A stretch of DNA of 7,904 nucleotides from Planctomycetota bacterium (GTDB lineage: Bacteria; Planctomycetota; Planctomycetia; Pirellulales; Lacipirellulaceae), in assembly GCA_013151315.1 (NCBI GenBank), contig JAADIN010000026.1, positions 1 to 7,904 on the forward strand. Direction: 5' to 3'. Shown in pieces: positions 1 through 7,574 of the stretch (the first letter of the stretch is position 1; each line of letters starts with the position of its first letter). A program made the translations under genes and the position numbers. Under the pieces are notes generated by a model that was given only the letters and a program-made list of their open reading frames with translations, had not been told where the DNA came from and did not search any database.

Positions 1-1745
1 GGCAGAACGTGTTCTTGGTAGGGCACCTCGACGTCGAGTAAGTAAGGGCCGTCGTGATCGATCATCGTTTGCATGGCCGAGACCAAGTCGGCCTTCTCTT
101 TGATGTAGCGAGCGCCCCAGCCGAAACCCTGGGCGATCGAGACGAAGTCGGGATAACGCTTTTCGGGACTCAACCCATCCCCCTTGCCGGCGGCTTCGGG
201 GTTGTCGATCGGGCCCAAGTAGGTGTGTGCCCGATTGCCCTGCATAAATCGGTCTTCCCATTGCACAACCATGCCCAAGTGCTGGTTGTTGAGCAGTAGC
301 ACCTTCACAGGCAGTTTTTCGCAAACGCAGGTGGCCATCTCTTGGATGTTCATCAAAAAGCTGCCGTCGCCTTCGATGTCGATGACCAGCCGGTCGGCTT
401 GGACCGCCTGGACGCCCATCGCGGCGGGGAGCCCAAAGCCCATCGTTCCTAGGCCACTGCTGCTGAGGAACGTTCGCGGATTCGAAAACTTGTAAAACTG
501 GGCCGCCCACATCTGGTGCTGCCCGACGCCAACGGCGATTACCGGATCGCGCTCGGCGGTCAGCTTCCAGAGCTCGTCGATCGCGTGTTGCTGCGTAATG
601 CCTGGAAATGCCTTGTCGTATTTCAGCGGGTCGGTCTTTTTCCATCGCATACATTGCTCGACCCACTCGGAAATATCCTCAGGTGGCTCGACGGTTTTGT
701 TGAGCTCTTGCAGCACAAATTTCACGTCGCTGCAGACCGGAATGTGGGCAGGCTTATTTTTGTTGAGCTCCGAGGCATCGATGTCGACGTGGATAATCTT
801 GCCGTGCTTGCAGAATTCTTCGACTTTGCCAGTCACCCGATCGTCGAATCGCACGCCCAAGGCAATCAGTAGGTCGGCTTCGTCGACCGCGTAGTTGGCG
901 TAGACCGTGCCATGCATGCCAAGCATGTCGAGCGAGAGCGGGTCGGTGCCTGGAAAGGCCCCCAGGCCCATGACGGTCGTGGTGATCGGAATACCGGTTT
1001 TTTTGACAAGCTCGCGCAAGTCTTCGCTTGCATCGGCCAAGATGATCCCGCCGCCGGCGTAGATGACCGGCCGTTTGGCGAGCTTGATCGCTGCCGCGAT
1101 TTGGTTGATTTGCTCGGGTTTGGCAAGTGGCGATTCAAACGAGTAGCCGGGCAAATTGAGCGGCGCGTCGTAGTCGGGTACGCAGGAATCGAGTTGCACG
1201 TTTTTGGGGATGTCGACCAGAACCGGTCCGGGGCGGCCCGTCGAAGCAATCAAAAACGCTTCCTTCACAATCCGCGCGATGTCGTTGACGTCGGTCACCA
1301 AGTAATGGTGTTTTGTGATACCGCGGCAGACTTCGACGATTGGCGTTTCTTGAAAGGCGTCGGAACCGATGACCGCCGTGGGCACCTGGGCCGTGATCGC
1401 GACCAGGGGAATGCTATCGAGCTTGGCATCGGCGATGGCGGTGACGAGGTTCGTTGCGCCGGGGCCACTGGTGGCCATGCAGACGCCGACTTGGCCGGTG
1501 CTTCGCGCAACTCCCTGGGCCGCAAATCCGCCACCCTGCTCGTGGCGTGGCAAAATCGTCCGAAGCTTATCGCTAAAACGGGTGAGCGCCTGATGCAGGG
1601 GCATGCTCGCGCCGCCCGGATAAGCGAAAATCACTTCCACGTCGTGGTTGACCAGCGATTGGACCAGAATATCCGCGCCGGTGGTGATTTCGCTCTTGGT
1701 CTTGCCCTTTTTCTTTGACATCGTCTTTTTTGTCGTGGTTGCCAC
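1..1745 (-). CDS. ilvB: Acetolactate synthase, catalytic (large) subunit; C-terminal end cut by the window edge
   Basis: This enzyme condenses two pyruvates, or pyruvate with 2-oxobutyrate, into acetohydroxy acids, the first common step of valine, leucine and isoleucine synthesis; it is cytosolic and uses ThDP, Mg and FAD. I read it by reverse translation from the GTG at 1745, giving 581 visible residues with no internal stop. Family landmarks are AYPGGASMP (41-49), the catalytic glutamate in RHEQGG (E69), ATSGPGATN (91-99), the IGSDAFQE stretch, MLGMHGTVYAN and GVRFDDRVTGK in the FAD region, GDGSF (459-463) followed by the paired Asn 486-487 that close the ThDP motif, and QWEDRF with W496. 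Family members are usually 560-600 residues, so only a short tail is missing beyond base 1. The GTG start is preferred because GAGGG lies 6 bases upstream; an ATG at 1721, eight codons in, has no Shine-Dalgarno sequence. A lysine-rich tail of about 18 residues precedes the conserved core. The regulatory subunit (ilvN) is not in the window and could lie past the left edge. Confidence 0.96.
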   Translation of the reverse strand, partial: MATTTKKTMSKKKGKTKSEITTGADILVQSLVNHDVEVIFAYPGGASMPLHQALTRFSDKLRTILPRHEQGGGFAAQGVARSTGQVGVCMATSGPGATNLVTAIADAKLDSIPLVAITAQVPTAVIGSDAFQETPIVEVCRGITKHHYLVTDVNDIARIVKEAFLIASTGRPGPVLVDIPKNVQLDSCVPDYDAPLNLPGYSFESPLAKPEQINQIAAAIKLAKRPVIYAGGGIILADASEDLRELVKKTGIPITTTVMGLGAFPGTDPLSLDMLGMHGTVYANYAVDEADLLIALGVRFDDRVTGKVEEFCKHGKIIHVDIDASELNKNKPAHIPVCSDVKFVLQELNKTVEPPEDISEWVEQCMRWKKTDPLKYDKAFPGITQQHAIDELWKLTAERDPVIAVGVGQHQMWAAQFYKFSNPRTFLSSSGLGTMGFGLPAAMGVQAVQADRLVIDIEGDGSFLMNIQEMATCVCEKLPVKVLLLNNQHLGMVVQWEDRFMQGNRAHTYLGPIDNPEAAGKGDGLSPEKRYPDFVSIAQGFGWGARYIKEKADLVSAMQTMIDHDGPYLLDVEVPYQEHVL

Positions 1746-1751
1746 AACGGA

Positions 1752-1756
1752 CCCTC
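1752..1756 (-). promoter_or_regulatory. Shine-Dalgarno sequence for ilvB
   Basis: GAGGG on the minus strand sits 6 bases before the GTG at 1745-1743. An in-frame TGA at 1757-1755 overlaps this site, so translation cannot start further upstream. The site supports GTG 1745 over ATG 1721, which is preceded only by an A-rich stretch. Confidence 0.6.
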
Positions 1757-1787
1757 AAATTTGATCGGATGGGAGTTCTTAGGCTCT

Positions 1788-1816
1788 ATGGTAAGCGTAC
1801 CGGAAGCCAGAAACAA
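1788..1816 (-). promoter_or_regulatory. Possible sigma-70-type promoter for ilvB
   Basis: On the minus strand TTGTTT (1816-1811) is followed after 17 bases by TACCAT (1793-1788). Transcription would start near 1781 and give a leader of about 36 bases before the GTG. The match is 3 of 6 at -35 and 4 of 6 at -10, so it is weak. It lies in the 169-base gap between the small membrane protein gene and ilvB, where no coding sequence or convincing attenuator is seen. Confidence 0.25.
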
Positions 1817-1914
1817 GGATTCCAATGCGACTTCACAGCAGAACTGCCAAGTTGAAGGGTCTGCCTGTGGCTAGAAGAGAGCCATCTCGAGTGCCTGAGG
1901 TTCACCAACGCGTT

Positions 1915-2139
1915 TCAGCCCCAGGCTCGCCGAGGGATGGTGAAGGAGTACAGCACGACCACGGCGCCTGTGGCCATGAGGCTCCAGGGAGCCCAATCGG
2001 GCGGCACAAGTTCCTCTCGGTCGAAAACCGGAGGTCGGCCATCGGTGGGCTTTTTGAGCACCGCTTTATCGATAGCAAGCGCTTCGACGCCTAGCAGACA
2101 AGTGTAGGCGCCCAGCGCCAGAAAGAGGGATCGCCACAT
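1915..2139 (-). CDS. Small two-helix membrane protein of unknown function (74 aa)
   Basis: I cannot name this protein. It starts with MWRSLF; a hydrophobic segment spans about residues 5-23, a polar, proline-rich middle part about 24-51, and a second hydrophobic segment about 52-68, followed by PRRAWG. Arg3 before the first helix and Arg70-Arg71 after the second predict both ends in the cytoplasm and the middle loop outside; the first helix could instead act as a signal anchor. The protein-like pattern of two clean helices, the AAGGAG site 8 bases before the ATG, and the ATG-to-TGA frame argue that it is a real gene and not an antisense shadow. It looks like the conserved short hypothetical proteins of planctomycetes, a memory-based impression not checked by search. 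It lies upstream of ilvB on the same strand, 169 bases away, and divergent from mfd. Co-transcription with ilvB is possible but not shown. Confidence 0.8.
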   Translation of the reverse strand: MWRSLFLALGAYTCLLGVEALAIDKAVLKKPTDGRPPVFDREELVPPDWAPWSLMATGAVVVLYSFTIPRRAWG

Positions 2140-2147
2140 GGCTGGAG

Positions 2148-2153
2148 CTCCTT
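2148..2153 (-). promoter_or_regulatory. Shine-Dalgarno sequence of the 74-aa membrane protein gene
   Basis: AAGGAG on the minus strand, 8 bases before the ATG at 2139-2137, is a near-perfect ribosome binding site. It fixes the start of the small gene and is one of the better arguments that the gene is real. Confidence 0.7.
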
Positions 2154-2331
2154 CAGGACGGGGGAGTGAGCAGTCTACCTCTTCCTTCGTCGATGCCTGC
2201 TCGCGTGCTGTAGCAAGAGTTCCTCGCTCGAATAAACGCTCCTCAGGTGATTGTTGGTCGTGGGGATCGCAACGCCTGAAAGGCCTTATTTCGACTCGAT
2301 CCTGCTACCTTTCTGTTTTTTCGCCAACAGG

Positions 2332-2337
2332 TACAAT
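2332..2337 (+). promoter_or_regulatory. Possible -10 element of the mfd promoter
   Basis: TACAAT matches TATAAT at 5 of 6 positions and ends 11 bases before the mfd ATG at 2349. Transcription would start near 2344, leaving about 5 bases of leader. No good -35 is found 15-18 bases upstream, where the sequence is a pyrimidine-rich stretch. The rest of the 209-base divergent region (2140-2348) shows no clear promoter for the small gene on the other strand. Confidence 0.4.
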
Positions 2338-2348
2338 GGCCCCCTCCA

Positions 2349-5300
2349 ATGGACAGCATTGCCACGGCCAGGTCGTTGCCAGCCAACGAGCTTTACGGGC
2401 TGGCCAGTCAACTCGAACAGCAGAGTGGCTTCTCCGATGTGCTTGCCAGCCTGAGTGCAGGGCATGGCGGGACATTGGGCGGAGTCTGGGGATCGTCGTG
2501 CGCGCTCGTCGCGACGGCCCTGCAGAAGGCTTGTCCTGCGACGTTGGTCGTCGTTTTGCCCCATGCTCGAAATCTCGACGCCTTCTGCGACGACTTCGCC
2601 ATTTTTGCTCCTGTGTCGGTCGAGCAATTTCCTGCCTGGGAAACCGACGCCGGCGAACGACTGCTGCAAGACGAAATCTACGCCCAGCGGCTACGGGTAC
2701 TCAAACGCCTCCAAAAGGGCGACGACTCCTTGGTGGTCGTGACGGCGATTCAGAGTTTGATGCAGCCGGGGCCCAGTGCCGACGATCTGCTTGCCGCGAC
2801 GCGGACGATTCGTGCGGGCGAGACGCTGGACGTGCCCGAGCTGACCCGTTGGCTGGCTGAGCAAGGTTGCGAGAGTACGAGCGCAATTGAGTTGCCGGGC
2901 GAGTTTTCGGTTCGTGGCGGTATTTTCGATGTCTTTCCGCCCGATGCCGAACATCCGGTTCGTATTGAATTGTTCGGCGATGAAGTCGAATCGATCCGCT
3001 CGTTCGACGTCGCGACCCAGCGGAGCGTTTCGACGCTCCCGTCGGTCGACATCACGGTTCTGCCCCCCAATCGTCGGGACCGGACCCATTTTACGAGCTA
3101 CCTGCCGGCGAATAGTTGGTTTCTGCTCGTCGAGCCGAACGAGCTCCAGGAAGAGGGTCGCTACTATCACCAGCGACTCGAGCAACCCGAAGACTCTTTT
3201 GCCGTCACGACGACACTGAAAGAAATTTACAAATTTCCCTCGGCAACCGCTTCGGGAGTTCCGTCGGGATCTTACGAGACGACCGCCCATTTGCAGTTCG
3301 AGTCGATTGAACGGTTTAGCGGCGACGTCCATCGGGTGCGCAAGGAACTCGATGACGTGGCGGCGGGGCAGAAAGTTTTTTTGGTCACCGAGACCGAAGC
3401 CGAAGTGCAACGGCTGACCGAGCTTTTCGCAAAGACCCAGATGCTCGGCGAAGGGCGTCTTCAGTTTGTGCTTGGGCGATTGTCGAGCGGTTTTCGTCTC
3501 GTCGATCAGCAGGTGGTGTTGCTCAGCGCTGCCGAGTTGTTTTTGCGCGAAGAAGTAGCACGACCGAGTCTTCGCCGACTGGGCCGGGCGATCGATAGTT
3601 TTTTGCAACTTCGCGAAGGCGACCTCGTCGTGCATGTGGGCCACGGCATTGGCCGCTATCGGGGCTTAAAACTGCTAGAGAAAGAAGGGGGGGCGGAAGA
3701 ACATCTGGAAGTCGAATTCCACGGCGGCACGCGCATTTACGTCCCTTCGAGCAAAATCGAGTTGGTGCAAAAGTATGTCGGAGGGCGAAAAACCAAACCG
3801 ACCCTTGCACGAATCGGCGGAAAGGCTTGGATTCGCCACAAACAGGCTGCCGAAAAAGCGGTCGTCGATTTGGCTGCCGAGATGCTCCAGTTGCAAGCCG
3901 CACGCAGCGCTCGCCCCGGCATCGCCTTTCCGGCCGACAGCACTTGGCAACAAGAATTCGACGCCGCGTTTCCTCATCAGGAGACTCCCGACCAACTCAC
4001 GGCCCTGGTCGCGATCAAAGAAGACATGCAACTGCCCAAGCCAATGGATCGGCTCCTCTGCGGCGATGTCGGCTACGGCAAGACCGAATTGGCCATTCGC
4101 GCGGCGTTCAAAGCCATCGACGCCGGCTATCAGGTAGCCGTCTTGGTGCCAACGACCGTTTTGGCGATGCAGCATGGCCGAACATTTAGGCAACGGATGG
4201 CCGAGTTTCCGTTCGATATCGAAGTACTCTCTCGATTCAGCACAAAAAAACAGCAGCGGGAAATCCTCGAACGGGCCGCCGCCGGTCAGGTCGACCTGCT
4301 GATCGGCACCCATCGTTTGGCCTCGGCCGACGTGCAGTTTCAAAACTTGGGACTGCTGATTATCGACGAAGAACAACGGTTCGGCGTCGCGGTGAAGGAG
4401 CGACTCAAGGCGTTGCGCGCCAGTGTGGATATTTTGACCATGACCGCGACGCCCATTCCGCGCACGCTGCATATGTCGCTGCTGGGGGTGCGAAGCATCT
4501 CGAATCTCGAAACGCCGCCCCAAGATCGTCTGGCGGTCGAGACGCGAATCGCCCGCTTCGACGAGAATCTCATTCGCCATGCGGTGCTACGAGAATTGAA
4601 TCGCGAGGGGCAAGTTTTCTTCGTCCACAACCGAGTGCATGACATCCACGCCGTAGCGGCCCGACTGCAGCGCATTGTGCCCGAGGCGACGATCGGCATC
4701 GGCCATGGGCAAATGCCCGAGTCGGAGCTCGAAGACGTGATGCTTGGTTTTATTCGCAAAGATTTTGATATTCTGCTCGCAACGACGATCATCGAAAGCG
4801 GGCTCGATATTCCGAATGCCAATACGATCTTTATCGACGATGCCGACCGCTATGGATTAGCCGACTTGCATCAGTTGCGCGGCCGCGTGGGGCGCTACAA
4901 ACATCGGGCCTATTGTTATCTGTTGGTCGACGAAGATCGGCACTTGTCTCCCGAGGCGGCGCGTCGGCTGCGAGCGATCGAAGAGTACAGCCAAATGGGG
5001 GCCGGTTTTGCGATCGCGATGCGCGATCTTGAATTGCGCGGGGCGGGCAACCTGCTCGGGACGCAGCAAAGCGGGCATATCTCGAGTGTCGGTTACGAGC
5101 TCTATTGTGCGCTGTTGGAAAAGGCCGTCCGCCAACTCAAAAATTTGCCGCCGCAGGAGTCGGTCGACGTGTCGATCGATTTACCGCTCGGCGCATTTTT
5201 TCCTCGCGACTATGTGCTCGAGATGCGTACGAAGATCGACCTCTACCGACGGCTTGCTCGGATCGCCACGGAAGACGATCTCAACGATTTTTGCGAGGAG

Positions 5301-5597
5301 CTGGCCGACCGGTTCGGCTCGCCGCCGGCGTCGGTCGAGCAACTGGTGGAGCTAGCACGGCTACGAATTTGGGCCCATGCTTGGGGCATTACCGCCATCC
5401 ACCAGGAAGGCCCGTATGTGGTGCTAGGCTACGCCGACCGCTCGAAGGTTGCCGATCTGGTCGAGCGAAGCGGCCAGCGTCTTCGGGTGGCAGATGCTAG
5501 AAGTGCGTATCTCCCCTTGAGTAAAAAGGTTAGCGAGGTTCAAGCGATTCTCGAGGAGCTGAAATCGCTCTTGCGGCCTGGGAAGGTCGGCCACTAG
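2349..5597 (+). CDS. mfd: Transcription-repair coupling factor Mfd
   Basis: Mfd is a cytosolic ATP-driven DNA translocase that pushes RNA polymerase off template-strand lesions and recruits UvrA for nucleotide excision repair. The 1082 residues show the full family architecture (E. coli Mfd is 1148). A UvrB-like N-terminal module covers about 1-300, with GEFSVRGGIFDVFP at 184-197. The RNA polymerase interaction domain is about 420-478 (VVHVGHGIGRYRGL, then IYVPSSKIELV). The helicase lobes carry GDVGYGKTE (Walker A, 572-580), DEEQRFGV (673-680), MTATPIPRT (698-706), ESGLDIPNANT (816-826) and HQLRGRVGR (841-849), followed by the TRG region. The C-terminal D7-type domain is about 940-1050. All ATPase motifs look intact. 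The ATG at 2349 is the only upstream start available, because the frame is closed by TGA at 2277 with no other ATG or GTG between; the N-terminus aligns by eye with other Mfd proteins. There is no Shine-Dalgarno sequence. The gene seems to be a single transcription unit, divergent from the small membrane protein gene. Confidence 0.98.
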   Translation: MDSIATARSLPANELYGLASQLEQQSGFSDVLASLSAGHGGTLGGVWGSSCALVATALQKACPATLVVVLPHARNLDAFCDDFAIFAPVSVEQFPAWETDAGERLLQDEIYAQRLRVLKRLQKGDDSLVVVTAIQSLMQPGPSADDLLAATRTIRAGETLDVPELTRWLAEQGCESTSAIELPGEFSVRGGIFDVFPPDAEHPVRIELFGDEVESIRSFDVATQRSVSTLPSVDITVLPPNRRDRTHFTSYLPANSWFLLVEPNELQEEGRYYHQRLEQPEDSFAVTTTLKEIYKFPSATASGVPSGSYETTAHLQFESIERFSGDVHRVRKELDDVAAGQKVFLVTETEAEVQRLTELFAKTQMLGEGRLQFVLGRLSSGFRLVDQQVVLLSAAELFLREEVARPSLRRLGRAIDSFLQLREGDLVVHVGHGIGRYRGLKLLEKEGGAEEHLEVEFHGGTRIYVPSSKIELVQKYVGGRKTKPTLARIGGKAWIRHKQAAEKAVVDLAAEMLQLQAARSARPGIAFPADSTWQQEFDAAFPHQETPDQLTALVAIKEDMQLPKPMDRLLCGDVGYGKTELAIRAAFKAIDAGYQVAVLVPTTVLAMQHGRTFRQRMAEFPFDIEVLSRFSTKKQQREILERAAAGQVDLLIGTHRLASADVQFQNLGLLIIDEEQRFGVAVKERLKALRASVDILTMTATPIPRTLHMSLLGVRSISNLETPPQDRLAVETRIARFDENLIRHAVLRELNREGQVFFVHNRVHDIHAVAARLQRIVPEATIGIGHGQMPESELEDVMLGFIRKDFDILLATTIIESGLDIPNANTIFIDDADRYGLADLHQLRGRVGRYKHRAYCYLLVDEDRHLSPEAARRLRAIEEYSQMGAGFAIAMRDLELRGAGNLLGTQQSGHISSVGYELYCALLEKAVRQLKNLPPQESVDVSIDLPLGAFFPRDYVLEMRTKIDLYRRLARIATEDDLNDFCEELADRFGSPPASVEQLVELARLRIWAHAWGITAIHQEGPYVVLGYADRSKVADLVERSGQRLRVADARSAYLPLSKKVSEVQAILEELKSLLRPGKVGH

Positions 5598-5777
5598 TTG
5601 CAATCGTCCTGTGGGAAGAGCCTAAATCCTACCGCCTCAAACCGAACCCCTCCGCCTTCCTTTTTTTGAAAAATGTGTGAAAATAACCAAGCTCACCTTG
5701 TAGACAGCGAATGGCGGGTGAACCAGCTTGCCCACCGTTACCCTCCTTTCCCGTAGCCAACACTGGAACGCACCCTC

Positions 5778-7574
5778 ATGTCGAGATTCCGAGGCAGTTG
5801 CCGCGTTTTTCTTTTGGTCTGCTTGCTGACAAACACTACGCGTGCTCAGCGAGCCAACCTCGACGGTGTGCTTTCGCCCCTTGGACGCCAAGTCGAAAGC
5901 TTTCGTCTGCTCGACTTCCGTGGCAAGGGGCATTCGCTCAAAAGTTTCGACCGCTACCCGATTCTCGTCGTCGCGTTCCTTGGAACGGAATGCCCGCTCG
6001 TGAAACTCTACGGGCCACGACTCGAAAAGATGGCCCAAGAATTCGAGCCGCAAGGCGTGGGTTTTGTCGGCATCAACGCCAACCGCCAAGACTCGATCAC
6101 CGAGATCGCCGCCTACGCACGCCGACACGAAATCAAATTTCCGATGCTCAAAGATCTGGGCAATCGTGTTGCCGACCAAATGGGGGCGGTGCGCACGCCG
6201 GAAGTCTTTGTGCTGGACCGGGAGCGTGTCATTCGCTACTGGGGACGGATCGATGATCAATACGGCGTCGGCTATATTCGCAAGGCACCGGAGCAACACG
6301 ATCTGAAAAACGCGATTGAAGACATGCTGGCCGGAAAAAAAATCGGCGCCCCGGTGAACACGGCTGTTGGCTGTTTTATTGGTCGAATCCGCGAGCCCGA
6401 TGCCGACGCCGAAGTGACCTATTCCAATCAAATCGCACGGATCTTAAAAAAACACTGCGTCGAGTGCCACCGCGAAGGCGAGATCGCTCCCTTCGAACTG
6501 GCCGAGTACGACGAAGTGGCCGGCTGGGCCGACATGATCGAAGAAGTCGTTCGCCAGCAACGCATGCCTCCCTGGTTTGCGAACCCCGAGCATGGCCACT
6601 TCGCCAACGATCGCCGCATGAGTAAGGAAGAAAAACAGTTAGTCTACGACTGGGTCGAGTCGGGCGCACCCGAAGGCGATCGGGCCGATTTGCCGGAACC
6701 TCCAACCTACGTGTCGGGCTGGCAACTTCCGCAAGAGCCCGATTTCGTGGCGTCAATTACTAACGAGCCATTCAAGGTGGCTGCTGAGGGAACCATTGAA
6801 TACCAGTATTTTTCAATTGATCCTGGCTTTAAGGAAGACAAGTGGGTCAAGGCGATCGAAATTCAGCCCGGCAATCGTGCCGTGATCCATCACATCTTGA
6901 TGTTCTCTGGCACGAACGAAAATATCGAACAAAACATTCGCCATAAGTTCCGTGGCGGGGCGGGCGGCTTTGACGGAGCTTTCGTTCCCGGGCAACGATT
7001 TCAACCTTATCCCGAAGGGGCTGCCAAGCTCCTTCCTGCGGGGACTCGACTTGTTTTTCAGGTTCACTACACCCCCATCGGCACCGAACAACTGGATCAA
7101 AGCCGCGTTGGCATGGTGTTTGCCGATCCTTCGGAAGTCAAATACGAAGTCCGAACCTCGAGTGCAGTTAATTCAACACTTCAGATTCCTGCCTTCGATT
7201 CAAATTACCGAGCCGAGGCGGGAAGCCCTCCCTTGCCACCCGAGGCTCAGCTTCTATCGCTCATGCCTCACATGCACCTGCGCGGGAAATCGTTTTTCTA
7301 TGAAGTCATTTATTCCGATGGACAACGCAAGACGCTGCTCGACATTCCGCAATACGATTTCAATTGGCAGTTAGCCTACCGACTGCAAAAACCCATGGAG
7401 CTGCCTGCCAACACGCGAATTCATTGCGTGGCACACTACGACAATTCCGAAGCCAATTTGGCAAATCCCGATCCTTCGAAGAACGTGCGTTGGGGAGCCC
7501 AAACCTGGCAAGAAATGTTGATCGGCTATTTCAACTACATGATCCCTGTCGACTCAGGGCCACAGGAAGAGTAA
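5778..7574 (+). CDS. Secreted redoxin / cytochrome c-type / copper monooxygenase-like multidomain protein
   Basis: This is a predicted exported redox protein of 598 residues; its substrate is unknown. Residues 1-23 form a Sec signal peptide (Arg-rich start, hydrophobic FLLVCLL, likely cleavage after TRA). A thioredoxin-like/redoxin domain spans about 30-190, with FLGTECPLVK (C72), a cis-proline motif RTPEVFVLD (139-147) and then C199 in VGCFIGR. The usual second CxxC cysteine is absent, since position 75 is Val. A cytochrome c-like segment follows, with one haem site CVECH (227-231) and a possible axial Met in RMPPW (M263). The C-terminal 260 residues resemble copper type II ascorbate-dependent monooxygenases (the PHM/DBH fold): HH 371-372, H430 in FQVHY, HMH 498-500 in MPHMHLRG and M580 in WQEML match the two copper sites in order. 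The assignment of ligands is by family analogy. The start has only a weak GGA site, but the signal peptide begins right at this ATG. It stands alone 180 bases after mfd. Sequence past its stop suggests the protein once had an EF-hand tail. Confidence 0.88.
   Translation: MSRFRGSCRVFLLVCLLTNTTRAQRANLDGVLSPLGRQVESFRLLDFRGKGHSLKSFDRYPILVVAFLGTECPLVKLYGPRLEKMAQEFEPQGVGFVGINANRQDSITEIAAYARRHEIKFPMLKDLGNRVADQMGAVRTPEVFVLDRERVIRYWGRIDDQYGVGYIRKAPEQHDLKNAIEDMLAGKKIGAPVNTAVGCFIGRIREPDADAEVTYSNQIARILKKHCVECHREGEIAPFELAEYDEVAGWADMIEEVVRQQRMPPWFANPEHGHFANDRRMSKEEKQLVYDWVESGAPEGDRADLPEPPTYVSGWQLPQEPDFVASITNEPFKVAAEGTIEYQYFSIDPGFKEDKWVKAIEIQPGNRAVIHHILMFSGTNENIEQNIRHKFRGGAGGFDGAFVPGQRFQPYPEGAAKLLPAGTRLVFQVHYTPIGTEQLDQSRVGMVFADPSEVKYEVRTSSAVNSTLQIPAFDSNYRAEAGSPPLPPEAQLLSLMPHMHLRGKSFFYEVIYSDGQRKTLLDIPQYDFNWQLAYRLQKPMELPANTRIHCVAHYDNSEANLANPDPSKNVRWGAQTWQEMLIGYFNYMIPVDSGPQEE

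Noticed and set aside
912..1718. 268-codon open frame on the plus strand
   Set aside because: It is wholly antisense to ilvB, whose motifs are unmistakable. The translation is low in complexity and matches no family I recognise.
1864..1885. Short stem (TGGCT/AGCCA) between the small membrane gene and ilvB
   Set aside because: Only 5 bp with no T-run on the minus strand, so it does not support a terminator or attenuator.
2138..2860. 240-codon plus-strand frame spanning the divergent region and the mfd start
   Set aside because: It overlaps mfd in another frame and is rich in Arg/Ser/Cys in the way of an out-of-frame reading. Its ATG at 2336 lies within the probable mfd promoter.
2691..3644. 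317-codon open frame on the minus strand
   Set aside because: Antisense to mfd. Long shadow frames are common opposite GC-rich genes, and no protein-like motifs or ribosome site were seen.
3675..4580. 301-codon open frame on the minus strand
   Set aside because: Antisense to the helicase core of mfd. It is a shadow frame.
5581..5667. Possible intrinsic terminator of mfd: GGAAGG at 5581-5586 pairs with CCTTCC at 5655-5660, followed by seven T
   Set aside because: The T-run is good, but the stem is only 6-7 bp with a loop of more than 60 bases and its left arm lies inside the mfd coding region. This is too weak to call.
5666..5694. TTGAAA as a -35 box for the redoxin gene
   Set aside because: No acceptable -10 element lies 16-18 bases downstream.
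5637..6431. 264-codon minus-strand frame
   Set aside because: Antisense to the signal peptide and redoxin domain of the 598-residue protein, which has clear motifs on the plus strand.
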